DNA of 64,000 nt from NCBI GenBank assembly GCA_021155195.1, contig JAJNPV010000042.1:248001-312000 (forward strand), written 5' to 3'. Of this stretch, positions 8,110 through 16,322 are shown in pieces; positions within the stretch are counted from its first letter, which is position 1, and each line of letters begins with the position of its first letter. Source of the DNA: Ohtaekwangia sp. (lineage in GTDB: Bacteria; Bacteroidota; Bacteroidia; Cytophagales; Cyclobacteriaceae). Under the pieces are notes generated by a model. That model ran no database searches, had not been told where the DNA came from, and worked only from the letters and a program-made list of their open reading frames with translations. A program made the position numbers and the translations under genes.

Positions 8110-9144
8110 TCACACCAGGGATTTTTTTCGGGAAGATTCCCTTATAATCAATTCTGTTTTTAATGTAATGATTTCCGAAGCAACCGCATCTTTATATTCT
8201 TTATGCTTTAACACTTGTTGAGCGGCAATTTTCCCCATGCTAACAGCCGGATGAGATATGGTAGATAATGGGGGATCGATAATAAGAGAAATCGAGTCAT
8301 TGTTAAACCCTATCACTGCCAGATCAGCTGGAATTTTGAGCCCTCTTTGCTTCGCTACCTGAATTGCGCTTACTGCAGATGTATCGTTTGAAGAGAAGAT
8401 ACTGTCTGGAGGATTTGGTAGGTCGAGTAAATGAGTTGTCATTTTATGACCTTCTTCCGCATTAAGGATATCTCCATATATGATCAACGAATCATCAGGC
8501 TCAAGACCAAATTTTTTTAACGCAGCAATGTATCCATTTTTTCGGTCTCTATATACGTTACGATGTTGAGCTCCTGCAATATGCGCAATTCGCTTACACC
8601 CTTGCTCAATAAGATGTTGAGTTGCCTGAAACCCGGCTGCAAAATTATCAATCACAACTTTGTCTGCATCGAAAGACTCTGAAACCCGGTCTACAAATAC
8701 AATTGGGATATCATGGTCTACGAACTGCTGAAAGTGTTCATAGGATTTGGTTTCCATTGCTAAGGAAACAACAAGTCCGGCTATCCTGCTACTATATAGG
8801 GTACGTGCATTTGCAATTTCATTTTCGTAGCTATCGTGAGATTGTGAGATAACAACATTATAGCCTTTGGTACTAGCTACCTCTTCAACTCCACTAATAA
8901 GTGAAGAAACGAAGGGGCGATTGATCCAAGCGATCATTACGCCAATTGTATTTGTTTTGTTTTGCCGCAAGCTGGCGGCAAGAGAATTCGGACGATAGCC
9001 TCGTTCTTTAGCAAGGCGCTTAACGGTTTCTTTCATAGCTGGTCCAATGCTATGGTGATCTTTTAGGGCTCTTGAAACAGTTGATGTTGAAACATTCAGC
9101 TCTCGCGCTATGTCGTAAATCGTGATTTCTTTTCGCTGTTTCAT
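8110..9144 (-). CDS. LacI family transcriptional regulator
   Basis: The 344-residue protein starts with the LacI helix-turn-helix (ITIYDIARELNVSTSTVSRA, then the hinge GYRPNSLAASLR) and continues with a periplasmic-binding-protein-like sensor domain. That domain shows TIGVMIAWINRPF, the DRVSESFDADKVVIDN strand, and the C-terminal LAVIGFNNDSISLIIDPPLSTI. It probably represses or activates the flanking xylan genes in response to a xylan-derived sugar or sugar acid. It is divergent from susC, and a CG-centred palindrome in the gap (9246-9255) is a natural operator candidate. It may be cotranscribed with GH43 and GH67 downstream (87-base gap). Confidence 0.94.
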   Translation of the reverse strand: MKQRKEITIYDIARELNVSTSTVSRALKDHHSIGPAMKETVKRLAKERGYRPNSLAASLRQNKTNTIGVMIAWINRPFVSSLISGVEEVASTKGYNVVISQSHDSYENEIANARTLYSSRIAGLVVSLAMETKSYEHFQQFVDHDIPIVFVDRVSESFDADKVVIDNFAAGFQATQHLIEQGCKRIAHIAGAQHRNVYRDRKNGYIAALKKFGLEPDDSLIIYGDILNAEEGHKMTTHLLDLPNPPDSIFSSNDTSAVSAIQVAKQRGLKIPADLAVIGFNNDSISLIIDPPLSTISHPAVSMGKIAAQQVLKHKEYKDAVASEIITLKTELIIRESSRKKSLV

Positions 9145-9216
9145 TGACCAAATTTAGCTGAAATAAGCGATTTGGGTCATTTTAGTCCCATCCGGCTCAT
9201 TATGAATTCATCTTTG

Positions 9217-9256
9217 CAATCGTGTGTAATGTAAAAAATATTACACAATCGATTGC
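9217..9256. promoter_or_regulatory. LacI-type operator candidate
   Basis: The divergent lacI-susC gap contains the perfect 10-bp palindrome CAATCGATTG at 9246-9255, centred on CG as LacI-family operators usually are. A second half-like copy, CAATCGTGTG, lies at 9217-9226. Between them is an inverted repeat GTGTAAT (9224-9230) / ATTACAC (9240-9246). Together they give a nested dyad spanning the presumed promoter region. The binding protein is inferred to be the adjacent LacI regulator. Confidence 0.55.
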
Positions 9257-9418
9257 GTAAATATTTGATTTGTTATACATTCATCTATTCAAATTACTTC
9301 TTATTTAGGTTATATGTGGATTTTTTGATTAAACAATCAGTTGTTTACAAACACTTCCAATTTAATAGGTAAGAAGTCAGGCTGTAGGCGAACTCATTAA
9401 ACAACTAACCAATTATCT

Positions 9419-12400
9419 ATGAAACATGTAATTCTACAAATCGGTAAACCCTTGAGGAGTCCGCGGAGCACCGTCCTCAAAGTGATTCTCTCTTTAATGC
9501 TCATTGCAGCAAGTGTTTCAATTTCATTAGCCCAAAATGTTATCAAAGGAAAGGTGACTGATGAGACTGGAACTGGCCTGCCAGGTGTAAACATTTTAAT
9601 TAAAGGCACAACCAATGGCACGAACAGCGATGTAAATGGTGATTTTTCGATCACTGTTTCAGGAAATGATGATGTGCTGACCTTTTCTTTCATTGGATAT
9701 GAAACTTTGGAAGTGTCTTCGGCCGGAAAATCTAATATTTCGGTGAGTCTTGTTCCTAGTATTCAATCTCTTTCTGAGGTTGTTGTGGTAGGTTATGGAA
9801 GCCAGAAGAAATCGGATTTAACAGGGTCTGTAGCAAGTGTTAATTTGGAATCTTTTCAACAAGCACCAAATACCAATCTTGGTCAATTTATGCAAGGTAC
9901 CGTTCCTGGTCTAAACGTAGGTGTTGCTACGTCTGCAGGTGCCACTCCTCAAATCTCAATTCGAGGCCGGGTTTCTTTGAATGGAAATCAAGACGTTTTG
10001 ATAATTCTGGATGGTATTCAATACAATGGTTCCCTTTCATCTATTAACCCAGATGATATTGCTGCCATTGACGTATTGAAGGACGCAAGTTCAACAGCTG
10101 TTTACGGTGCTCAAGCTGCTAACGGTGTTATATTAATAACCTCCAAAAGAGGAAAACCAGGCAAGCCCACCATTTCATTTAAGTCTCTGTATACATCCCA
10201 AAAACCTACAATGGGAGATTTTGTCCCTAATAATAGAGAACAATACTTAGCCGGGCTTACCGAAGCATTTTATACGCAGGCCTACACAGCAGCATCAGGC
10301 TATACCCAACCAGATCCGACCTTCAATGTGAAGAATGTGGTTGATGGTTCTATGAGAGGTACCAATGGTGAATTACTTCCTAATGATTTCAATTGGTGGG
10401 ATGCAGGCACACAAGCTGGATCAATCTTAGAAAATAACTTAAGCCTGTCGGGTGGCACCGATAAGGTAAACTACCTTTTATCTGGCGCTCTGGTAGATCA
10501 AAAAGGCCTCATCATTAATGATAACTTTAATAGAAAGACATTGCGTGCAAACCTTGAAATCAAGCCTTTAGATTGGTGGAAGTTTGGACTGGCTTCTTCG
10601 GGATCGTTTGTTAATCAGGATGGTGCTGAACCTTCTTTTGGTTCTTTAATCAGAGCTTCTCCTTTACTTGTTCCATATGACGCAAACGGTGATTTAATTA
10701 TTTCCCCAACTAACACGATTGAACTCAATCCCTTCATAAACTATTTGGTAGACGATAAGGATCGTCACAATTATTTCTTTGCAAATATTTTCACCGAAAT
10801 TGACTTTCCGTTTTTGAAAGGTTTGAAGTACCGCATGAATTTTGGTAACAACTACAGAACCGATAAGCATTACTACGCTAGCAAGTATGATCAAGGTCAG
10901 GCAGGAAGAGCTTATAAAGATGACCGGGAATATTACGATTATACTTTTGATAATATCATTTCTTATACTAAAGTATTTGGTAAACATGATGTTGGGGCAA
11001 CGCTGCTTTATGGTGCCATCGAACGCAAGTACAATAGTACGTTTACCGAGGGCAGAGGCTTTTCAAGGTTAACACTCAGTTATAATGATCTTGCCTTAGC
11101 CACAACACAGTTAGCAAACTCTGATGCTTGGCAAGAGTCGCTTAATTATCAAATGGCGAGGGTCAACTATAAATATAATAATCGATACTTATTGACTGCC
11201 ACTGTTCGAAGGGATGGCTACTCTGCTTTTGCAAAGAATAATAAATACGCTGTTTTTCCAACGGTTGCTGCTGGTTGGGTTATATCCGAAGAAGGATTTA
11301 TGGGAAGCCTGGAAAAAGTGGATCAGTTAAAATTGCGTGTGGGGTACGGTGAGATAGGAAATCAAACTTCACGATATAAATCATTGGCAAGTCTTACCAC
11401 AAGTGCGGCTTACATTTTTGGCGATGGTGGATCGACTCAATTCGGTCAACAAGTTAACACTTTGGGCAATGATGATCTTAAATGGGAGCGTACAAAAGGT
11501 TTAAATGTTGGAGTGGATTTTAGCTTATTCAACTATAAAACTACAGGTAGTTTGGAATTTTATAACAATAATACGTACGACTTACTTTACGATGTTCAAA
11601 TTCCATCGGCTACTGGTTTTGGATTGATTAGTACTAACCTTGGTCAAATCAACAATAAAGGTTTCGAAGCAAAAATTACTCAGGAAGTTTTAAATAAGAC
11701 TGATTTTAACTGGTCTGCAACACTTGTTTTCTCTACCAATAAAAACAAAATAGTTACGCTTACCGGACAAGATTTGGATGGTGACGGAAAAGAGGATGAT
11801 CTGATTTCCAGCGGTCTTTTTATAGGTAAATCAATTCAAACTATTTACGATTATCAAACTGATGGTGTGTATGATTTGAATGCTGATCGACTTCCTGGTT
11901 TTCCAATTGGCTCAATGAGAGTAATTGATCAAAACAATGATGGAGTGATAAGAGCCGCTGACGATAGGACATTTATAGGACGACAGGAACCTGCATATCG
12001 TTGGAGTTTAATAAATAATTTTAGTTATAAAGGTTTTAATCTTAGTGTCTTCTTAAATTCAGTGCAAGGTGGCAAAAACGGATACATGGGAATCAATAGA
12101 CCGTTTGCAAATAATACTCCTCAGTATTGGCGCGAGGATAATACGATTCGTTGGAATGATTTTGTGGGAATGGATTATTGGTCACCAAACAATCCAAATG
12201 GTAAGTACCCACGCGTAATTTCTGGGTCGCATGCCGTGGCGGAACCAGGGATGTACCAAGACCGGAGTTTTATCAGGTTGCAGGATGTGTCGTTGTCATA
12301 CGACCTTGCTCGCACCTTGTTGAAAAAGCTAAACACAACAAACTTTAGTGTTTTTGTAAGTGGAAAGAACCTCATTACCTGGACCAAGTGGGAAGGTTGG

Positions 12401-12523
12401 GATCCTGAAGCAACACGAACTGATACTAATACAACGCCTCCAACAATTTATCCGATTGGCTTGGATACCAATGGTAGGCCAGTGTTAAGAGCCTATACTG
12501 TTGGGCTGAGTATCACGTATTAA
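9419..12523 (+). CDS. SusC/RagA TonB-linked outer membrane transporter
   Basis: The 1034-residue protein imports oligosaccharides across the outer membrane. The layout is a signal peptide ending near SLAQ (about residue 39), then a carboxypeptidase-like domain (KGKVTDETGTGLPGVNILIK to about residue 115), a TonB box region EVVVVGYGSQKK, the plug (DLTGSVASVN to VILITSKRGKPG, about 135-245) and a 22-strand barrel ending in VGLSITY. Length is typical of SusC. It is followed 28 bases later by the SusD gene and then the CE15 gene. With GH67, GH43 and CE15 as neighbours, the likely ligand is a glucuronoxylan oligosaccharide, which is inference from context. Confidence 0.96.
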   Translation: MKHVILQIGKPLRSPRSTVLKVILSLMLIAASVSISLAQNVIKGKVTDETGTGLPGVNILIKGTTNGTNSDVNGDFSITVSGNDDVLTFSFIGYETLEVSSAGKSNISVSLVPSIQSLSEVVVVGYGSQKKSDLTGSVASVNLESFQQAPNTNLGQFMQGTVPGLNVGVATSAGATPQISIRGRVSLNGNQDVLIILDGIQYNGSLSSINPDDIAAIDVLKDASSTAVYGAQAANGVILITSKRGKPGKPTISFKSLYTSQKPTMGDFVPNNREQYLAGLTEAFYTQAYTAASGYTQPDPTFNVKNVVDGSMRGTNGELLPNDFNWWDAGTQAGSILENNLSLSGGTDKVNYLLSGALVDQKGLIINDNFNRKTLRANLEIKPLDWWKFGLASSGSFVNQDGAEPSFGSLIRASPLLVPYDANGDLIISPTNTIELNPFINYLVDDKDRHNYFFANIFTEIDFPFLKGLKYRMNFGNNYRTDKHYYASKYDQGQAGRAYKDDREYYDYTFDNIISYTKVFGKHDVGATLLYGAIERKYNSTFTEGRGFSRLTLSYNDLALATTQLANSDAWQESLNYQMARVNYKYNNRYLLTATVRRDGYSAFAKNNKYAVFPTVAAGWVISEEGFMGSLEKVDQLKLRVGYGEIGNQTSRYKSLASLTTSAAYIFGDGGSTQFGQQVNTLGNDDLKWERTKGLNVGVDFSLFNYKTTGSLEFYNNNTYDLLYDVQIPSATGFGLISTNLGQINNKGFEAKITQEVLNKTDFNWSATLVFSTNKNKIVTLTGQDLDGDGKEDDLISSGLFIGKSIQTIYDYQTDGVYDLNADRLPGFPIGSMRVIDQNNDGVIRAADDRTFIGRQEPAYRWSLINNFSYKGFNLSVFLNSVQGGKNGYMGINRPFANNTPQYWREDNTIRWNDFVGMDYWSPNNPNGKYPRVISGSHAVAEPGMYQDRSFIRLQDVSLSYDLARTLLKKLNTTNFSVFVSGKNLITWTKWEGWDPEATRTDTNTTPPTIYPIGLDTNGRPVLRAYTVGLSITY

Positions 12524-12551
12524 TACTTTTTTAATTTCAACCGAAAACATA

Positions 12552-14249
12552 ATGAAAACGATAAAAAAATATTTGTTTATAGCCCTGATCTTAGGTAGTA
12601 CCTCGTGTGGCTCTGATTTTCTGGATGAAAAGCCATTGGATTTTTTGAGTACAGCTAACGCTTTTTCAAATAAAGACGACTTCAATGCATCAATTAACAA
12701 TCTTTATGGATTGGTACGTACTGAGTTTTTCACGCGCAATGACTTCAATCCTATGGAATTTATTTACCATACGGATATTGCTTATCAGATTGCAAATGGA
12801 AATTCAAATTTCAATAATGATTTCGGACCACAATCAGGATGGAATAATCACTGGGGCTGGCTTTATAAAATTGTTTCTGAGGCAAACACAGTTATTAGCA
12901 GAATTCCAAGTTCGAAGTTAAGTGATGCAGACAAGTTAGCATTTGAAGCAAAGGGTAAATTCTTTAGGGCATTTGGATATCGCAATCTTGCCTATCTTTT
13001 TGGAGGTGTGCCCTTAATAACTGAAGAAATAGCTTCAGAAAAAGTCGATTTCGTAAGGGCGACCAGAAAAGAAGTATATGCCCAGATAATTTCAGATTTA
13101 GTTTTCTGTACGCAAAATCTACCAGCAATCACTGCTGTAAGGGATGGAGAAGTGTCAAACTTAGCAGCTCAGCATCTACTTGCCGAGGTTTACCTGGCGG
13201 ATGGTCAGTTTCAAAAGGCCGTTGATGCAGCTTCTATTGTTATCAATGATGCAGCTACAGGTTTAATGTCGTCCAGATATGGATCAAGAATGAGTGAAGT
13301 TCCGGGTGATGTCTATTGGGACATGTTTCAGGCTAAAAATCAAAACAGAGCTGGTGGTAACAAGGAAGCAATCTGGGTTATACAGATTGAGACTGACGTA
13401 TTAGGCGGATCAGCGGTTTCTTCTTCTCAGACTGGATCATTTTTACTTGAACGAGTTCATCCTCCTCTTATTCGTGACTTAAGAGTGAATGGGGTAGCTC
13501 CTTTCAATTGGCCAGTCGGTGATTATTCAGGTGGTAGAGGAGTTGGCTTTATGGCACCCTCAAAGTACTTTATTGAAAATGCCTATGATGATCCTACCAA
13601 TGATATCAGAAATGCCAACCATAATTTTGTTCGAAAATATCTTGCTAACAACCCAGCGAGTCCACTCTATGGACAGCTTATTGATTTTGCAAATATGCCG
13701 GCCAATTCTACAGGAACGAACGGATCGGTTGTGACTTCGGGTAAAGCGGATAGAAGTATTTATCCCTATCAGACTAAATGTACTCAGCCGTTCAATCATC
13801 CTGCTGCGTTATATGATCCACGCAAACAATTCCCTTATCAGTTGCAGGGTTCTGCTGGAGGTACCTATGCCGACCAATATATGTTCAGGTTAGCTGAAAC
13901 TTATTTGATAAGAGCAGAAGGATATCTGGGGCTTAATAATAATGCATTAGCAGCGGCAGATATAAACGTTGTAAGAGCAAGATCAAATGCTGCACCCGTG
14001 GCTCCTGGAAATGTTGATATTGATTATATCCTGGATGAGCGGATGAGAGAATTAGGTGTAGAAGAAAAGAGATTGCTAACACTTACAAGATTGGGTAAGG
14101 TGTATGATAGGATTAAAAAATGTAATCCATATTATGATGGCTTTAATGGTGGGAGTGCCGTTCAGCCTCATAATAATTTGATTGCAATTCCACAGGCGCA
14201 AATTGAAAGAAACAGAGGAGCGGTACTTGAGCAAAATCCTGGATATTAA
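12552..14249 (+). CDS. RagB/SusD family surface lipoprotein
   Basis: The 565-residue lipoprotein (signal ending GSTSC, Cys19) starts its mature part with GSDFLDEKPLDF, the usual SusD beginning. It has the family's helical TPR-like core (FFRAFGYRNLAYLFGGVPLI) and the C-terminal YLIRAEGYLGLNNN and LDERMRELGVEEKRLL motifs. SusD forms the lid over the SusC barrel and captures the glycan at the surface. The gene follows susC directly and is followed by a hairpin, so susCD is one transcriptional unit. Confidence 0.95.
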   Translation: MKTIKKYLFIALILGSTSCGSDFLDEKPLDFLSTANAFSNKDDFNASINNLYGLVRTEFFTRNDFNPMEFIYHTDIAYQIANGNSNFNNDFGPQSGWNNHWGWLYKIVSEANTVISRIPSSKLSDADKLAFEAKGKFFRAFGYRNLAYLFGGVPLITEEIASEKVDFVRATRKEVYAQIISDLVFCTQNLPAITAVRDGEVSNLAAQHLLAEVYLADGQFQKAVDAASIVINDAATGLMSSRYGSRMSEVPGDVYWDMFQAKNQNRAGGNKEAIWVIQIETDVLGGSAVSSSQTGSFLLERVHPPLIRDLRVNGVAPFNWPVGDYSGGRGVGFMAPSKYFIENAYDDPTNDIRNANHNFVRKYLANNPASPLYGQLIDFANMPANSTGTNGSVVTSGKADRSIYPYQTKCTQPFNHPAALYDPRKQFPYQLQGSAGGTYADQYMFRLAETYLIRAEGYLGLNNNALAAADINVVRARSNAAPVAPGNVDIDYILDERMRELGVEEKRLLTLTRLGKVYDRIKKCNPYYDGFNGGSAVQPHNNLIAIPQAQIERNRGAVLEQNPGY

Positions 14250-14285
14250 GTATAGCTTTTAGTGTAATGGGTCATTAAAGGCAAG

Positions 14286-14322
14286 AGGAGAGGTGGACTC
14301 AAATCCCCTCTCCTTTATTTTT
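14286..14322 (+). terminator. Hairpin terminator after susD
   Basis: The 8-bp stem AGGAGAGG (14286-14293) with CCTCTCCT (14307-14314) is followed by a T-rich tract. It would separate susCD from the esterase gene or attenuate read-through. Confidence 0.75.
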
Positions 14323-14458
14323 TATAACTTGAAAGAAATCCATAAACTTAAATACGGTTTTGAGGGCCAGAGCCTATTATGCCGTTGATAAAGATTCTTT
14401 AATGGAAAGTTTTGATGGAACTTTTTTTAAAAAAGGACAATCTTAAATTACTGAAATA

Positions 14459-15823
14459 ATGAAAAAGACTTTTCTATTTCTATTTCTATTGTTGGGTTTT
14501 AAAGCACAAGCACAATTTTCGCAAGCAGCTAGAGACTCGATAAACAAAATCACACAAACTGATTTTGATCAAATGCTTGATCAATTAAAGATAAAGAGGA
14601 GTGATATGAGACCTGGTCCATCAGGTAATCCTTCAGCAGACAACGCAGCCAATCGATTTGAAGAAAAGGTTAATAAATACACATTGCCCGACCCGTTGGT
14701 TCTTAAGAACGGAAAGAAGGTGAAGAGCGCCCCAGAATGGTGGAACTTGAGAAGACCTGAAATTGCGGAAGATTTTGAGCGTGAGATTTATGGTCGCTTA
14801 CCCGAAAATCTACCAACCCTAAAATGGCAAGTAGTTTTGGTTAAGGATACAGTGGTTGGCAATTTACCTATCAAAGAAAAAATATTAAAAGGGGTAGTCG
14901 ATAATTCTGAGTATCCATCAATTAAAGTAGAGATCGAGTTATTAATTGCAACTCCTGCAAAGGCAGGAGCGGTACCCGTTGTGATGGAGTTTGGTTGGAT
15001 TAACAATCCATTTAGCAGAGGGCCTGCTCAACCGATCGGGCTTGGATCTTCTGGCGAGCCCAGTTGGAAGGAGCAATTGATTATGAGAGGTTGGGGCTAT
15101 GCTATTATTGTTCCATCTAGCATTCAAGCCGACAATGGTGCGGGTCTTACTCAGGGAATTATTGGATTGGTTAATAAAGGAAAGCATCGAAAGCCAGAAG
15201 ATTGGGGATCGTTACGAGCATGGGCATGGGGTGCGAGTCGGGCTATCGATTATATAGAGACTGACAAAGATGTAGATAGCAAGCGGCTGGCTATTGAAGG
15301 TCTTTCCAGATATGGTAAGGCTGCAATTGTTGCTATGGCTTTTGAGCCGCGGTTCTCTTTAGGGTTCATTGGTTCATCGGGCGCTGGTGGTGCAAAAATT
15401 TTGCGGAGAGTTTTTGGAGAGCAAGTAGAAAATCTTGCGTCATCTGGAGAGTACCATTGGTTTTGTGGAAACTTCATAAAATATGCCAGTAAACTTACGC
15501 CCGATGATTTACCGGTTGATGCACATGAGTTAGTTGCATTGTGCGCTCCGCGCCCCATTTTTATTAGTGGAGGTTCACCACATGTTGAAGGGCAATGGAT
15601 AGATGTGAAGGGGATGTTTATCGGTGGGGCTAATGCAGGTTCTGTTTATAAGTTATTAGGTAAAAGAGACCTTGGTACTATGGAGTTCCCGAAATTAGGC
15701 ACTTCGCTGGTCACGGGCGAAATTGCTTTTCGTCAACATGCAGGTGGGCATAGCACTGGTCCAAATTGGAGCACATGGATAGCTTGGGCTTGTAGGTATT
15801 GGGGAGACTGTAAATATTATTAG
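14459..15823 (+). CDS. Glucuronoyl esterase, CE15-like
   Basis: The 454-residue secreted alpha/beta-hydrolase (signal peptide ending near KAQAQ, residue 19) matches bacterial CE15 enzymes, which cut the ester between glucuronic acid of xylan and lignin alcohols. The nucleophile is Ser283 in GLSRYGKAAIVAMA, the CE15 form of the elbow, and the histidine is probably His427 in FRQHAGGH. The canonical acidic residue (Glu in the ESGxGG motif of fungal enzymes) is replaced: here the motif reads GSSGAGGAK. The acid may have moved to the GGSPHVEGQWIDVKG segment (Glu377 or Asp382), as reported for some bacterial members. It completes the glucuronoxylan locus. Confidence 0.85.
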   Translation: MKKTFLFLFLLLGFKAQAQFSQAARDSINKITQTDFDQMLDQLKIKRSDMRPGPSGNPSADNAANRFEEKVNKYTLPDPLVLKNGKKVKSAPEWWNLRRPEIAEDFEREIYGRLPENLPTLKWQVVLVKDTVVGNLPIKEKILKGVVDNSEYPSIKVEIELLIATPAKAGAVPVVMEFGWINNPFSRGPAQPIGLGSSGEPSWKEQLIMRGWGYAIIVPSSIQADNGAGLTQGIIGLVNKGKHRKPEDWGSLRAWAWGASRAIDYIETDKDVDSKRLAIEGLSRYGKAAIVAMAFEPRFSLGFIGSSGAGGAKILRRVFGEQVENLASSGEYHWFCGNFIKYASKLTPDDLPVDAHELVALCAPRPIFISGGSPHVEGQWIDVKGMFIGGANAGSVYKLLGKRDLGTMEFPKLGTSLVTGEIAFRQHAGGHSTGPNWSTWIAWACRYWGDCKYY

Positions 15824-15840
15824 GAGACTTTAACTATAAA

Positions 15841-16236
15841 TTAAGGAACCAATACCATAGGCACGCTAATCTTCGAGATCAGTTCATCCAATACTTCCTT
15901 ATTTCCAGGTATTCTTTTATCGATGATTAGAAAATCAATAGTCTGTTTTTTGATCAACTCTTCTATGCGATGAACAACAAAACCTACTTCTGATTTAAAC
16001 TCATATGTTACTCCGCTTCCTTTTAAGATTTCACTTTCTAAGTGAGTAAAGTTTTCAGCTGCCTCTGCTTCCATTTTTTTCTTAAGCCCAACTACTTCAT
16101 CAAAGGGCATTTTAATAAGTCTAAATGTGTAAAGAATTGTAAGATGGGCCTTTAATTGCTTTGCAAGCATTGCCGCCCATCTCAAAGCTTCACGGGATGA
16201 GTCTGAGAAATCAATGGAGCACAAAATTTGAGTCAT
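15841..16236 (-). CDS. Universal stress protein, single domain
   Basis: The 131-residue protein opens with the Usp strand QILCSIDFSDSSREALRWAA and closes with ISVPMVLVP. The Gly motif that binds ATP in UspFG/MJ0577-type proteins (G-x2-G-x9-G-S/T) is absent: the corresponding region reads IDKRIPGNKEVLDELI. It is therefore probably a non-ATP-binding Usp of the UspA type. It is divergent from the PAS kinase gene and preceded by a tandem Crp/Fnr-type site with a good -7 element, so it is a likely member of the microaerobic regulon described here. Confidence 0.88.
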   Translation of the reverse strand: MTQILCSIDFSDSSREALRWAAMLAKQLKAHLTILYTFRLIKMPFDEVVGLKKKMEAEAAENFTHLESEILKGSGVTYEFKSEVGFVVHRIEELIKKQTIDFLIIDKRIPGNKEVLDELISKISVPMVLVP

Positions 16237-16255
16237 ATAGAACCAGTTCAGGATA

Positions 16256-16322
16256 CGAACATACTTGGTTAATGTGTATTAGAGCCCGTATATCTGTCAA
16301 TATGCTAACTGATTTTTGTCAG
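16256..16322 (-). promoter_or_regulatory. uspA promoter with tandem Crp/Fnr-type sites
   Basis: Read toward uspA (minus strand), there is a -7-like TATGTTCG at 16263-16256. A half-conserved site, CGTATATCTGTCAA on the plus strand at 16287-16300, is centred 34 bp upstream of it. A strong site CTGATTTTTGTCAG lies at 16309-16322, centred a further 22 bp upstream. The strong site is identical to the one before ccoNO. It also covers the TTG codon at 16316 that opens the kinase reading frame on the other strand. Confidence 0.65.
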
